Origin: JACQFZ01 sp045810625 | GTDB lineage: Bacteria; Pseudomonadota; Gammaproteobacteria; Acidiferrobacterales; Sulfurifustaceae | Direction of reading: 5' to 3' | NCBI GenBank assembly: GCA_045810625.1 | Contig: JBJMVQ010000008.1 | Span: 1 to 18,572, forward strand | Length of the DNA stretch: 18,572 bases | In this document: positions 1 to 5,335 of the stretch, in pieces | Position numbering within the stretch: the first letter of the stretch is position 1 | How the letters are laid out: every line of letters begins with the position of its first letter | Made by a program: the position numbers and the translations under genes | Notes under the pieces: generated by a model | Told to the model about the DNA's origin: nothing | Seen by the model: the letters and a program-made list of their open reading frames with translations, nothing else | The model's database searches: none

Positions 1-268
1 GGCCGAAGTGTACGTGCTCACCAAAGAAGAGGGCGGGCGGCATACGCCATTCTTCAACGGTTATCGGCCGCAGTTCTATTTCCGGACCACCGACGTCACC
101 GGCAGCGTCGAGCTTCCGAAGGGCACCGAGATGGTGATGCCCGGGGACAACATCAAAGTGGTTGTCTCGCTGATTGCCCCGATTGCGATGGAGCAGGGCT
201 TACGCTTTGCGATTCGCGAGGGTGGCCGCACCGTCGGTGCCGGCGTCGTCGCTAAAGTGGTGGAGTAG
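1..268 (+). CDS. tuf: Elongation factor Tu, C-terminal part (5' end outside window)
   Basis: EF-Tu carries aminoacyl-tRNA to the ribosomal A site as a GTP complex. Only the last 88 or so residues are present, read in frame from base 2 (A-E-V-Y-V-L-T-K) to the TAG at 266-268. They match the end of EF-Tu domain III: the EEGGRHTPFF segment, the YRPQFYFRTTDVTG segment that helps contact tRNA and EF-Ts, and the closing IREGGRTVGAGVV segment. A GTG at base 8 is internal, not a start. By position, just upstream of tRNA-Trp and secE, this is the 'tufB-like' copy; a second tuf begins at 18426. Identification is certain; the GTPase domain lies outside the window. No terminator is visible after the stop, so read-through into the next gene is possible. 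Confidence 0.97.
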   Translation, partial: AEVYVLTKEEGGRHTPFFNGYRPQFYFRTTDVTGSVELPKGTEMVMPGDNIKVVVSLIAPIAMEQGLRFAIREGGRTVGAGVVAKVVE

Positions 269-360
269 GAGCAGGAGTCTATTACGAACCATCTGCCGTC
301 AGCCGTTGATTTGACTGCGCGCTCCCTGCGCACGCCGTCCAGTACGGACAACGAACGGCC

Positions 361-1878
361 ATGACGATGACCGCGATCAAACAGGACGATTTTATTCGAA
401 GCATCGCCGATGCTCTGCAGTACATCTCGTACTACCACCCGGTGGATTACATCACCGCGCTGGGCGAGGCGTACAAGGTGGAGGAGTCGCCGGCGGCGCG
501 TGATGCAATTGCGCAAATCCTGACGAATTCGAAGATGTGTGCCGAAGGACATCGGCCCATCTGCCAGGATACAGGGATCGTCGTGGTGTTTTTGAAGATC
601 GGCATGAACGTACGCTGGGACGCGACGATGCCGGTCGAGGACATGGTCAATGAAGGCGTCCGGAAAGCGTATCTCGATCCGGATAATAAGCTGCGCGCCT
701 CGATCCTGAGCGATCCGGCCGGCAAACGGAAGAATACAGGCGATAACACGCCCGCGGTCGTGCACTACGAGATCGTTCCCGGCGATGAAGTGGAAGTGAA
801 GATCGCCGCGAAAGGCGGCGGCTCGGAGAACAAATCGAAGTTCACGATGTTGAATCCGTCGGATTCGATCGTGGACTGGGTGTTGAAGACGGTACCCACG
901 ATGGGTGCCGGCTGGTGCCCGCCCGGGATGCTCGGGATCGGCATCGGCGGCAGTGCCGAGAAGGCGATGGTGCTCGCGAAGGAAGCGCTCATGGAACCGA
1001 TCGACATCCATGAGCTCAAGGCGCGCGGACCATCGAATAGGATCGAAGAGCTGCGGCTCGAGCTGTACGAGAAGGTGAACGCGCTGGGTATCGGCGCGCA
1101 AGGTTTGGGCGGTTTGTCGACGGTGCTCGACGTGAAGATCAAGGATTATCCGACGCACGCGGCGAGCCTGCCCGTCGCGATGATCCCTAATTGCGCCGCC
1201 ACACGCCACGCGCACTTCGTCCTCGACGGCAGCGGGCCGGCGCGACTCGATCCGCCCGACCTCTCGAAGTGGCCGGACGTGCAGTGGGCGCCTGCGCCAA
1301 GCGCGCGGCGTGTGAATCTCGATGCGCTGACGCGCGAAGAGGTGACGAGCTGGAAGCCGGGCGAGCGGTTGTTGCTGTCCGGGAAGTTGCTGACGGGTCG
1401 CGACGCGGCGCACAAGCGCCTCGTCGATATGATCGGCAAAGGCGAGAAGCTGCCGGTCGATTTTACGAACCGCGTCATTTATTACGTCGGCCCAGTGGAT
1501 CCGGTGGGCGACGAGGTGGTCGGTCCCGCGGGCCCGACGACGGCGACGCGCATGGACAAGTTCACCGAGACGATGCTGGCGCAGACCGGCCTGCTCGCGA
1601 TGGTGGGCAAAGCCGAGCGCGGCCCGGTCGCGATCGAGGCGATCAAACGCCACAAGGCCGCGTATTTGATGGCCGTCGGCGGCGCGGCGTACCTGGTTGC
1701 GAAAGCGATCCGCGCCGCGCGCGTGGTCGCTTTCGGCGATTTGGGAATGGAAGCGATTTACGAGTTCGAAGTGAAGGACATGCCGGTGACAGTTGCGGTC
1801 GACGCAAACGGCACGTCGGTGCATCAAACCGGCCCCGAAGAATGGCGCCGGAAGATCGGGAAGATCAAGGTAGCGTAG
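361..1878 (+). CDS. Class I (Fe-S dependent) fumarate hydratase, 505 aa
   Basis: Interconverts fumarate and (S)-malate in the TCA cycle; cytosolic and dependent on a [4Fe-4S] cluster. The N-terminal alpha domain contains CAEGHRPICQDTG (residues 60-72), GWCPPGMLGIGIGG (about 184-197) and PNCAATRHAHF (276 onward). Candidate cluster ligands are Cys68, Cys186 and Cys278, and their spacing (118 and 92) closely follows that of E. coli FumA as I recall it. The C-terminal beta domain has SGKLLTGRDAAHKR from residue 340 and a VGPVDPVGDEVVGPAGPTTATRMD segment near 375-398. Length fits the single-chain FumA/FumB type. The start is the first ATG; a second ATG lies two codons later, and neither has a clear Shine-Dalgarno sequence. 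The gene lies 92 bases after tuf with no obvious terminator between, and ahead of tRNA-Trp, an unusual place for it. Codon use looks like that of its neighbours, so no sign of recent transfer. Confidence 0.95.
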   Translation: MTMTAIKQDDFIRSIADALQYISYYHPVDYITALGEAYKVEESPAARDAIAQILTNSKMCAEGHRPICQDTGIVVVFLKIGMNVRWDATMPVEDMVNEGVRKAYLDPDNKLRASILSDPAGKRKNTGDNTPAVVHYEIVPGDEVEVKIAAKGGGSENKSKFTMLNPSDSIVDWVLKTVPTMGAGWCPPGMLGIGIGGSAEKAMVLAKEALMEPIDIHELKARGPSNRIEELRLELYEKVNALGIGAQGLGGLSTVLDVKIKDYPTHAASLPVAMIPNCAATRHAHFVLDGSGPARLDPPDLSKWPDVQWAPAPSARRVNLDALTREEVTSWKPGERLLLSGKLLTGRDAAHKRLVDMIGKGEKLPVDFTNRVIYYVGPVDPVGDEVVGPAGPTTATRMDKFTETMLAQTGLLAMVGKAERGPVAIEAIKRHKAAYLMAVGGAAYLVAKAIRAARVVAFGDLGMEAIYEFEVKDMPVTVAVDANGTSVHQTGPEEWRRKIGKIKVA

Positions 1879-1898
1879 TTAGGGATTCGAGAGGTTGT

Positions 1899-1959
1899 GC
1901 GGTCCCCCTCTCCCCGTCCCTCTCCCACAAGGGGAGAGGGGGAAAGAAGTGCGGACCGC
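1899..1959. repeat. REP-like palindrome, copy 1 (CCCTCTCCC/GGGAGAGGG core)
   Basis: The core hairpin pairs CCCTCTCCC with GGGAGAGGG around 1918-1940. An outer arm pairs GCGGTCC (1899-1905) with GGACCGC (1953-1959). The same core recurs twice after nusG and, in modified form, between rpoB and rpoC. No T-tract follows, so it is not a standard intrinsic terminator. It lies 20 bases after the fumarase stop and could protect or end that mRNA segment. Confidence 0.75.
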
Positions 1960-2020
1960 GCTAAGCGAAGTTTGCGAAGCGTAAGGGAAGGGAAAGTTAC
2001 GAAGCGAGGAAGGCGCGCAG

Positions 2021-2166
2021 CGAAAGCGAAAGTGCAGGATGCGCGTTTGGGGAAGGATTAATAAACGACTTGGCGCGGGGAACGGGTCGTGATTCTCGAT
2101 CCGTTTCCAGAGCAAGCGGCGGGCGCGTACCGCGGGCGAGAGCAAAAGTTCAGGATGCGCTTTTGC
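2021..2166 (+). repeat. Hairpin repeat array upstream of tRNA-Trp, units A and B
   Basis: Unit A is degenerate: an imperfect stem around an AGGAT loop at 2036-2040. Unit B has a GGAACGG.../...CCGTTTCC stem (2079-2089 with 2097-2108), a GC-rich linker ending in GCGAGAGC, and a GCAAAAG/CTTTTGC stem (2142-2151 with 2157-2166) around an AGGAT loop (2152-2156). The pattern repeats in unit C and again after the tRNA. No coding potential is supported. The stretch 1960-2020 just upstream is A/G-rich with weak resemblance to the repeats; I see nothing else there. Confidence 0.75.
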
Positions 2167-2180
2167 GGAAGATTAAACAG

Positions 2181-2295
2181 GCGCCACAAGGAGGTGGCGC
2201 GCGGAAACGGATCTTCGGGTTTTTGATCCGTTTCCGGAACGAGCGCGGACATGTGCCGCGCGAAGTGAGAGCAAAAGTTCAGGATGAACTTTTGC
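2181..2295 (+). repeat. Hairpin repeat unit C (four consecutive hairpins)
   Basis: This is the best-formed unit. Hairpin 1 pairs GCGCCAC (2181-2187) with GTGGCGC (2194-2200), loop AAGGAG. Hairpin 2 pairs GGAAACGGATC (2203-2213) with GATCCGTTTCC (2225-2235). Hairpin 3 pairs GCGCGG (2243-2248) with CCGCGC (2256-2261), loop ACATGTG. Hairpin 4 pairs GCAAAAGTTC (2271-2280) with GAACTTTTGC (2286-2295), loop AGGAT. It ends 10 bases before the mature tRNA-Trp, so any transcript reading the tRNA from upstream would carry these hairpins in its 5' leader. Confidence 0.85.
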
Positions 2296-2305
2296 GGTTA
2301 ATACT

Positions 2306-2381
2306 AGGCCAGTAGCTCAATTGGCAGAGCGGCGGTCTCCAAAACCGCAGGTTGGGGGTTCGATTCCCTCCTGGCCTGCCA
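2306..2381 (+). tRNA. tRNA-Trp (anticodon CCA)
   Basis: A complete 76-base cloverleaf. The acceptor stem AGGCCAG (2306-2312) pairs with CTGGCCT (2371-2377), followed by G and an encoded CCA (2379-2381). The anticodon stem GCGGT/ACCGC (2332-2336 with 2344-2348) encloses the loop CTCCAAA, placing anticodon CCA at 2339-2341. The D-arm AGCTCAATTGGCAGAGC and the T-loop GGTTCGATTCC are standard. A tRNA-Trp between tuf and secE is common in beta- and gammaproteobacteria. No promoter of its own is convincing, so it is probably processed from a longer transcript. Confidence 0.98.
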
Positions 2382-2388
2382 AATATTA

Positions 2389-2495
2389 AGCGCCGCAGGA
2401 CGCGGCGCGTCGGAAACGGCGTGTTGTCCGTTTCCGGAGCAAGCCCGGACATGCGCCGGGCGCAGCGAGAGCGAAAGTTCAGGAAGAACTTTTGC
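2389..2495 (+). repeat. Hairpin repeat unit D
   Basis: Starts eight bases after the tRNA CCA end. Hairpin 1 pairs GCGCCGC with GCGGCGC (2390-2408), loop AGGAC. Hairpin 2 pairs GGAAACGG with CCGTTTCC (2412-2435). Hairpin 3 pairs GCCCGG with CCGGGC (2443-2461), loop ACATGCG. Hairpin 4 pairs GCGAAAGTTC with GAACTTTTGC (2471-2495), loop AGGAA. Relative to unit C, the third base pair of hairpin 3 is swapped from G-C to C-G with pairing kept, and hairpin 1 has a compensated A-T to G-C change. Confidence 0.85.
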
Positions 2496-2504
2496 GGATA
2501 TTTT

Positions 2505-2556
2505 AGCGCCGCAGGACGCGGCGCGTCGGAAACGGCGTTTTGTCCGTTTCCGGAGC
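2505..2556 (+). repeat. Hairpin repeat unit E (first half of a unit)
   Basis: Hairpins 1 and 2 of the unit are repeated almost exactly 116 bases after unit D. Positions 2389-2448 and 2505-2564 differ at two of 60 bases. Hairpin 1 again has an AGGAC loop (2513-2517). The unit then breaks off into the three-hairpin composite element at about 2570, instead of continuing with hairpins 3 and 4. Confidence 0.85.
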
Positions 2557-2569
2557 AAGCGCGGGCGAA

Positions 2570-2675
2570 GCGGGGATTTCGCGAATGCATTTAACATGCA
2601 TTCGCGCCGCTGAGCGGCCGCACGCGGATGTGCGGACTGGGCTTTTTCGCGGAGCGTGATGCGTAGCGAAAAAGT
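2570..2675 (+). repeat. Three-hairpin composite element, copy 1
   Basis: Hairpin a is a perfect 11-bp stem, CGCGAATGCAT with ATGCATTCGCG (2580-2606), loop TTAAC. Hairpin b pairs CCGCAC with GTGCGG (2618-2635), loop GCGGAT. Hairpin c pairs CTTTTTCGC with GCGAAAAAG (2642-2674) around a 15-base loop GGAGCGTGATGCGTA. A homologous element with different but equally complementary stems lies at 5132-5238, before rplJ. Confidence 0.85.
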
Positions 2676-2680
2676 GTACC

Positions 2681-2738
2681 GCGCGCAGCGAGAGCGCGCG
2701 CAGCGAGAGCAAAAGTGCAGGGCGCACTTTTGCGCCCT
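2681..2738 (+). repeat. 15-bp tandem duplication and terminal AGGGC hairpin upstream of secE
   Basis: The 15-base linker GCGCGCAGCGAGAGC occurs twice in exact tandem (2681-2695, 2696-2710). It is followed by a perfect 10-bp stem GCAAAAGTGC/GCACTTTTGC (2709-2718 with 2724-2733), loop AGGGC. A competing stem, AGGGCGC with GCGCCCT (2719-2725 with 2732-2738), uses the loop and 3' arm of the first, so the two cannot form together. This ends 15 bases before the secE start codon. Confidence 0.75.
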
Positions 2739-2753
2739 GAGATAGGTAGGTAA

Positions 2754-3101
2754 ATGGCAGACAAGATCAAGATTGCTATTGCGGTGCTGATTGTGGCGCT
2801 CGGTCTCGGCGCCTTCTACTACTTTGGCGATCAGCCGGCCATCGTACTGGCGGCGATTTTGATCGTTGGCGCCGCTGCTGCCATCGCGGTTTTTTATCAG
2901 ACCGCCGTCGGCAAAGCGACATGGGAATTCATCAAGGCCGCGCGCGTCGAGCTGCGCAAGGTAGTTTGGCCGAGCAACAAAGAGACCGTGCAGGTAACGC
3001 TCGTCGTGTTTGCGATGGTCGTGTTGGTCGCCGTGTTTCTGTGGGTGGTCGATTGGGGACTGCTCAAGATCATGCGCGCGTTGACCGGACAGGGGGCGTG
3101 A
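2754..3101 (+). CDS. secE: Protein translocase subunit SecE, 115 aa
   Basis: SecE is the small essential subunit of the SecYEG channel in the inner membrane; it clamps the two halves of SecY. Three hydrophobic segments are visible at about residues 5-24, 28-48 and 80-104, the three-helix form typical of gammaproteobacteria. The conserved amphipathic stretch before the last helix, ARVELRKVVWPSNKET, spans 63-78. Translation starts at ATG 2754, preceded by an AGGTAGG-like ribosome site. It is followed after a single base by nusG, the usual partner, suggesting translational coupling. Upstream lie the hairpin repeats and tRNA-Trp, so expression probably depends on read-through across the tRNA, or on a promoter hidden in the repeats that I could not identify. 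Confidence 0.97.
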   Translation: MADKIKIAIAVLIVALGLGAFYYFGDQPAIVLAAILIVGAAAAIAVFYQTAVGKATWEFIKAARVELRKVVWPSNKETVQVTLVVFAMVVLVAVFLWVVDWGLLKIMRALTGQGA

Positions 3102-3102
3102 G

Positions 3103-3642
3103 ATGAGCGGTGGGAAGCGCTGGTACGTAGTTCACACCTACTCAGGCTTCGAGAAGCAGGTGGTGCGCTCGCTGAAGGAGCACATCCGCCAGGCCAGCAT
3201 GGAAGACAAGTTCGGCGACATTCTTTTGCCGACCGAAGAAGTCGTCGAAATGAAGAGCGGGCAGAAGCGCACGAGCGAGCGCAAGTTCTTCCCGGGTTAC
3301 GTGCTCGTGCAGATGGAAATGAGCGACGACACCTGGCACCTCGTCAAGAACGTGCCGAAGGTGAGCGGTTTCATCGGCGGTTCTGGTACGAAGCCGACGC
3401 CGATCTCCGACAAGGAAGCGGATGCGATCATCCGCCAGGTGAAGGAGGGCGTCGAAAAGCCGAAGCCGAAGTTTTCGTTCGCCGCCGGCGAGTCGGTGCG
3501 CGTCACCGACGGTCCGTTCCAGGATTTCAACGGTATCGTCGAAGACGTGAACTACGAAAAGAACAAGCTGCGGGTGTCGGTATCGATTTTCGGACGTATG
3601 ACACCCGTGGAGCTCGATTTCTCGCAGGTCGAGAAAGCGTGA
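3103..3642 (+). CDS. nusG: Transcription termination/antitermination factor NusG, 179 aa
   Basis: NusG binds the RNA polymerase clamp, suppresses pausing, and links polymerase to Rho or to ribosomal protein S10. The N-terminal NGN domain (about residues 5-115) contains KRWYVVHTYSGFEKQV, the FFPGYVLVQM strand (62-71) and KVSGFIGG. The C-terminal KOW domain (about 126-179) has GESVRVTDGPFQDFNGIVEDV and ends in IFGRMTPVELDFSQVEKA. Length is normal for the family (E. coli 181). The ATG follows the secE TGA by one base and a G-rich ribosome site overlaps the end of secE, so the pair is almost certainly co-translated. The stop is followed directly by two REP-like palindromes. Confidence 0.98.
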   Translation: MSGGKRWYVVHTYSGFEKQVVRSLKEHIRQASMEDKFGDILLPTEEVVEMKSGQKRTSERKFFPGYVLVQMEMSDDTWHLVKNVPKVSGFIGGSGTKPTPISDKEADAIIRQVKEGVEKPKPKFSFAAGESVRVTDGPFQDFNGIVEDVNYEKNKLRVSVSIFGRMTPVELDFSQVEKA

Positions 3643-3651
3643 TGTTTTTAT

Positions 3652-3741
3652 CCCTCTCCCTTTTAGGGAGAGGGTAGGGTGAGGGTGCGAGTTCGAAATA
3701 TTCGCCCTCAACGCCGGCCCTCTCCCCCGAAGGGAGAGGGG
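3652..3741. repeat. Pair of REP-like palindromes between nusG and rplK (copies 2 and 3)
   Basis: Two hairpins share a CCCTCTCCC/GGGAGAGGG stem: 3652-3660 with 3666-3674, and 3718-3726 with 3732-3740. Between them is TAGGGTGAGGGTGCGA and a smaller arm (GAGG..GCGA with TCGC.CCTC). The first starts 10 bases after the nusG stop. This architecture, two outward palindromes around a short spacer, is typical of REP-type doublets in gammaproteobacterial genomes (general knowledge). It may mark the end of the secE-nusG transcript, though there is no T-tract after the stem. Confidence 0.75.
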
Positions 3742-3770
3742 TTATCAGCAGAAGGTGGGAGGTCGATAAA
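3742..3770 (+). promoter_or_regulatory. Weak candidate promoter for rplK-rplA
   Basis: TTATCA (3742-3747) and GATAAA (3765-3770) are separated by exactly 17 bases, and each matches four of six sigma-70 consensus bases. In E. coli the L11 operon has its own promoter in this gap, which supports one being here. The match is modest and the -35 abuts a REP palindrome, so this is a candidate only. Confidence 0.3.
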
Positions 3771-3798
3771 CGGCCGTTCGCACCACCAGGAGTGACAA

Positions 3799-4233
3799 AT
3801 GGCAAAGAAGGTAACTGCATATATCAAGCTGCAGGTGCCGGCCGGCTCGGCGAACCCCTCGCCGCCGATCGGCCCGGCGCTCGGTCAGCACGGTCTGAAC
3901 ATCATGGAGTTCTGCAAGCAGTTCAACGCGCAGACTCAGAAGATGGAGAAGGGCCTGCCGACGCCGGTGATCATCACCGTGTACAGCGACAAGAGCTTCA
4001 CCTTCATCATGAAGACGCCGCCGGCGACGGTGCTGATCAAAAAGGCGTTGGGATTGGAGAAGGGCTCGAGCGTTCCGAATCGCGACAAGGTCGGCAAGAT
4101 TACGCGCAAGCAGCTCGAAGAAATCGCGAAGGTAAAAATGCCGGATCTGAATTGCCACGGCGACCTTGAAGCGGCTGTGCGCATCATCGCCGGCAGCGCC
4201 CGCAACATGGGCGTCGAAGTGGAGGGGGTGTGA
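3799..4233 (+). CDS. rplK: 50S ribosomal protein L11, 144 aa
   Basis: L11 binds the GTPase-associated region of 23S rRNA at the base of the stalk and takes part in factor binding and in RelA activation. The N-terminal domain shows MAKKVTAYIKLQVPAGSANPSPPIGPALGQHGLNI in order, with the proline-rich segment (about residues 18-30) known as the thiostrepton-contact region. The C-terminal rRNA-binding domain includes KTPPATVLIKKA and the final AGSARNMGVEVEGV. Length is normal. The ATG is preceded at a good distance by AGGAG (in CCAGGAGTGACAA). The rplA start follows the stop by one base, so the two are translationally coupled, as expected for the L11 operon. Confidence 0.98.
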   Translation: MAKKVTAYIKLQVPAGSANPSPPIGPALGQHGLNIMEFCKQFNAQTQKMEKGLPTPVIITVYSDKSFTFIMKTPPATVLIKKALGLEKGSSVPNRDKVGKITRKQLEEIAKVKMPDLNCHGDLEAAVRIIAGSARNMGVEVEGV

Positions 4234-4234
4234 C

Positions 4235-4930
4235 ATGGCGCACGTAGGCAAACGCATCAAGGCGCAGCGCGCCAAATTCGACGGGACGAAAGTTTATCCG
4301 GTCGACGAAGTGTTCAAGATTCTGAAGAGCACGGCGTCGACGAAGTTCGACGAATCGGTGGACGTCGCCATCAATCTCGGCATCGATGCCAAGAAGTCGG
4401 ACCAAACGGTCCGCGGCACGGCGGTCATGCCGCGCGGCACGGGCAAGAAGGTGCGCGTGGCCGTGTTCGCCGAAGGCAATGCCGCGGAAGCGGCAAAGAA
4501 GGCCGGCGCCGACATCGTCGGCTTTCAGGACCTCGCGGATCGCATCAAGCAGGGCCAGATCGATTTCGATCTCGTCGTTGCCACACCGGAAGCGATGAAG
4601 ATCGTCGGTGCGCTCGGCCAGATTCTCGGTCCGCGCGGCCTCATGCCGAACCCGAAAGTCGGCACGGTGACGCCGAACGTGGCGAAAGCGGTCGAGAACG
4701 CCAAAGCCGGTCAGGTGCAGTATCGCGCCGACAAGGCGGGCATCGTGCACTGCTCGATCGGCAAGGCGTCGTTCGAGCCGGACGCACTCAAAGAAAATTT
4801 CATGTCGCTGATTACGGCGGTGAACCGTTCGAAGCCTGCGGCTTCGAAGGGCGCGTATCTGAAGAAAGTCGTGCTGTCGACGACGATGGGCCCGGGTATC
4901 CGCCTCGACGTCGGCAGCCTCGGTTTGTAG
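4235..4930 (+). CDS. rplA: 50S ribosomal protein L1, 231 aa
   Basis: L1 forms the mobile L1 stalk near the E site and, in bacteria, represses its own operon by binding the mRNA. Read from ATG 4235 the protein is MAHVGKRIKAQRAKFDG..., which matches the family N-terminus; an in-frame extension back to 4166 would overlap rplK and is not homologous, so it was rejected. Recognisable blocks are TVRGTAVMPRGTGKKVRVAVFA (about 60-80), the LGQILGPRGLMPNPKVGTVT signature in the inserted domain (about 127-146), and KGAYLKKVVLSTTMGPGIRLD near the end. GGAGGGGG, inside the end of rplK, supplies the ribosome site. One base separates it from rplK. Confidence 0.98.
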   Translation: MAHVGKRIKAQRAKFDGTKVYPVDEVFKILKSTASTKFDESVDVAINLGIDAKKSDQTVRGTAVMPRGTGKKVRVAVFAEGNAAEAAKKAGADIVGFQDLADRIKQGQIDFDLVVATPEAMKIVGALGQILGPRGLMPNPKVGTVTPNVAKAVENAKAGQVQYRADKAGIVHCSIGKASFEPDALKENFMSLITAVNRSKPAASKGAYLKKVVLSTTMGPGIRLDVGSLGL

Positions 4931-4943
4931 TCGTAAAGCGTTT

Positions 4944-5034
4944 GGGTCTTCCGTGCATTCGCACGGGAGAAGTCCAAGACCGCAGGTGCGCTTAGGCGCT
5001 TAATCGAGCCGTAACCTGCGCAGACGGTAGACCC
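4944..5034 (+). promoter_or_regulatory. Ribosomal protein L10 leader RNA (autoregulatory)
   Basis: A closing stem pairs GGGTCT (4944-4949) with AGACCC (5029-5034). Inside are a perfect hairpin CCGTGC-ATTC-GCACGG (4951-4966), then AGTCCAAGACCG, a stem CGCAGGT/ACCTGCG (4981-4987 with 5014-5020) with a GCGC-TTAG-GCGC cap, and CAGACGG. These match the L10 leader, where L10-L7/L12 binds to repress rplJL translation (established for E. coli). Its place between rplA and rplJ is the expected one. It lies about 300 bases before the rplJ start, because other repeats follow it. Confidence 0.85.
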
Positions 5035-5131
5035 AACACGGGATATCCCGCCGACGGCGGGCAACTCCTGAGTACGGTCGCCGGTAGTAGTAAAAGAAGA
5101 CCTCGCGAGCGGTCGTTAGACAGGCGAGGGT

Positions 5132-5238
5132 GAGTGCGGAGGTTTCGCGAACGTCGGGTGGACGTTCGCGCCGCCGAACGGGCCGTCAGGATGGCGGCCC
5201 CGGACTTTCCCGCGGAGCGTGATGTGTAGCGGGAAAGG
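5132..5238 (+). repeat. Three-hairpin composite element, copy 2 (between L10 leader and rplJ)
   Basis: Hairpin a pairs CGCGAACGTC with GACGTTCGCG (5146-5170), loop GGGTG. Hairpin b pairs GGGCCGTC with GGCGGCCC (5180-5200, one G-T pair), loop AGGAT. Hairpin c pairs CTTTCCCGC with GCGGGAAAG (5205-5237) around GGAGCGTGATGTGTA. Order, spacing and the hairpin c loop match copy 1 at 2570-2675, but stem sequences differ with pairing kept. The stretch 5035-5131 holds short palindromes (GGGATATCCC at 5040-5049, CCCGCC-GAC-GGCGGG at 5047-5061, CCTCGC/GCGAGG at 5101-5129). In 5239-5335 I see nothing clear beyond the rplJ ribosome site. Confidence 0.85.
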
Positions 5239-5335
5239 ACGCGGGAACCGGAGTTTACGTCGTTGTAAATGAGGATTCCGAGCACCGCCCGCGCCCGTAT
5301 CGCGGCCGCGCAGCAGGTCGAAAGAGGTGAATCGT

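Noticed and set aside
2299..2304. TAATAC resembling a -10 box just before tRNA-Trp
   Set aside because: It is one base from the mature tRNA 5' end, so a start from it would fall inside the tRNA; no -35 at the right distance.
2070..2594. Small open frames of 80-103 codons in the repeat region on both strands
   Set aside because: They run through the hairpin repeats and tRNA-Trp, encode Arg-rich sequence with no family resemblance, and have no convincing ribosome site.
2021..2738. CRISPR-like array
   Set aside because: Repeats are palindromic units of uneven spacing with no constant-length unique spacers, and no cas genes are near.
1879..2753. Insertion sequence or prophage remnant in the long gap
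   Set aside because: No transposase or integrase fragment is seen in any frame and no target-site duplication could be identified; the material is short hairpin repeats only.
4166..4234. N-terminal extension of L1 into rplK
   Set aside because: Residues before ATG 4235 are not L1-like and overlap rplK; the internal ATG gives the normal start.
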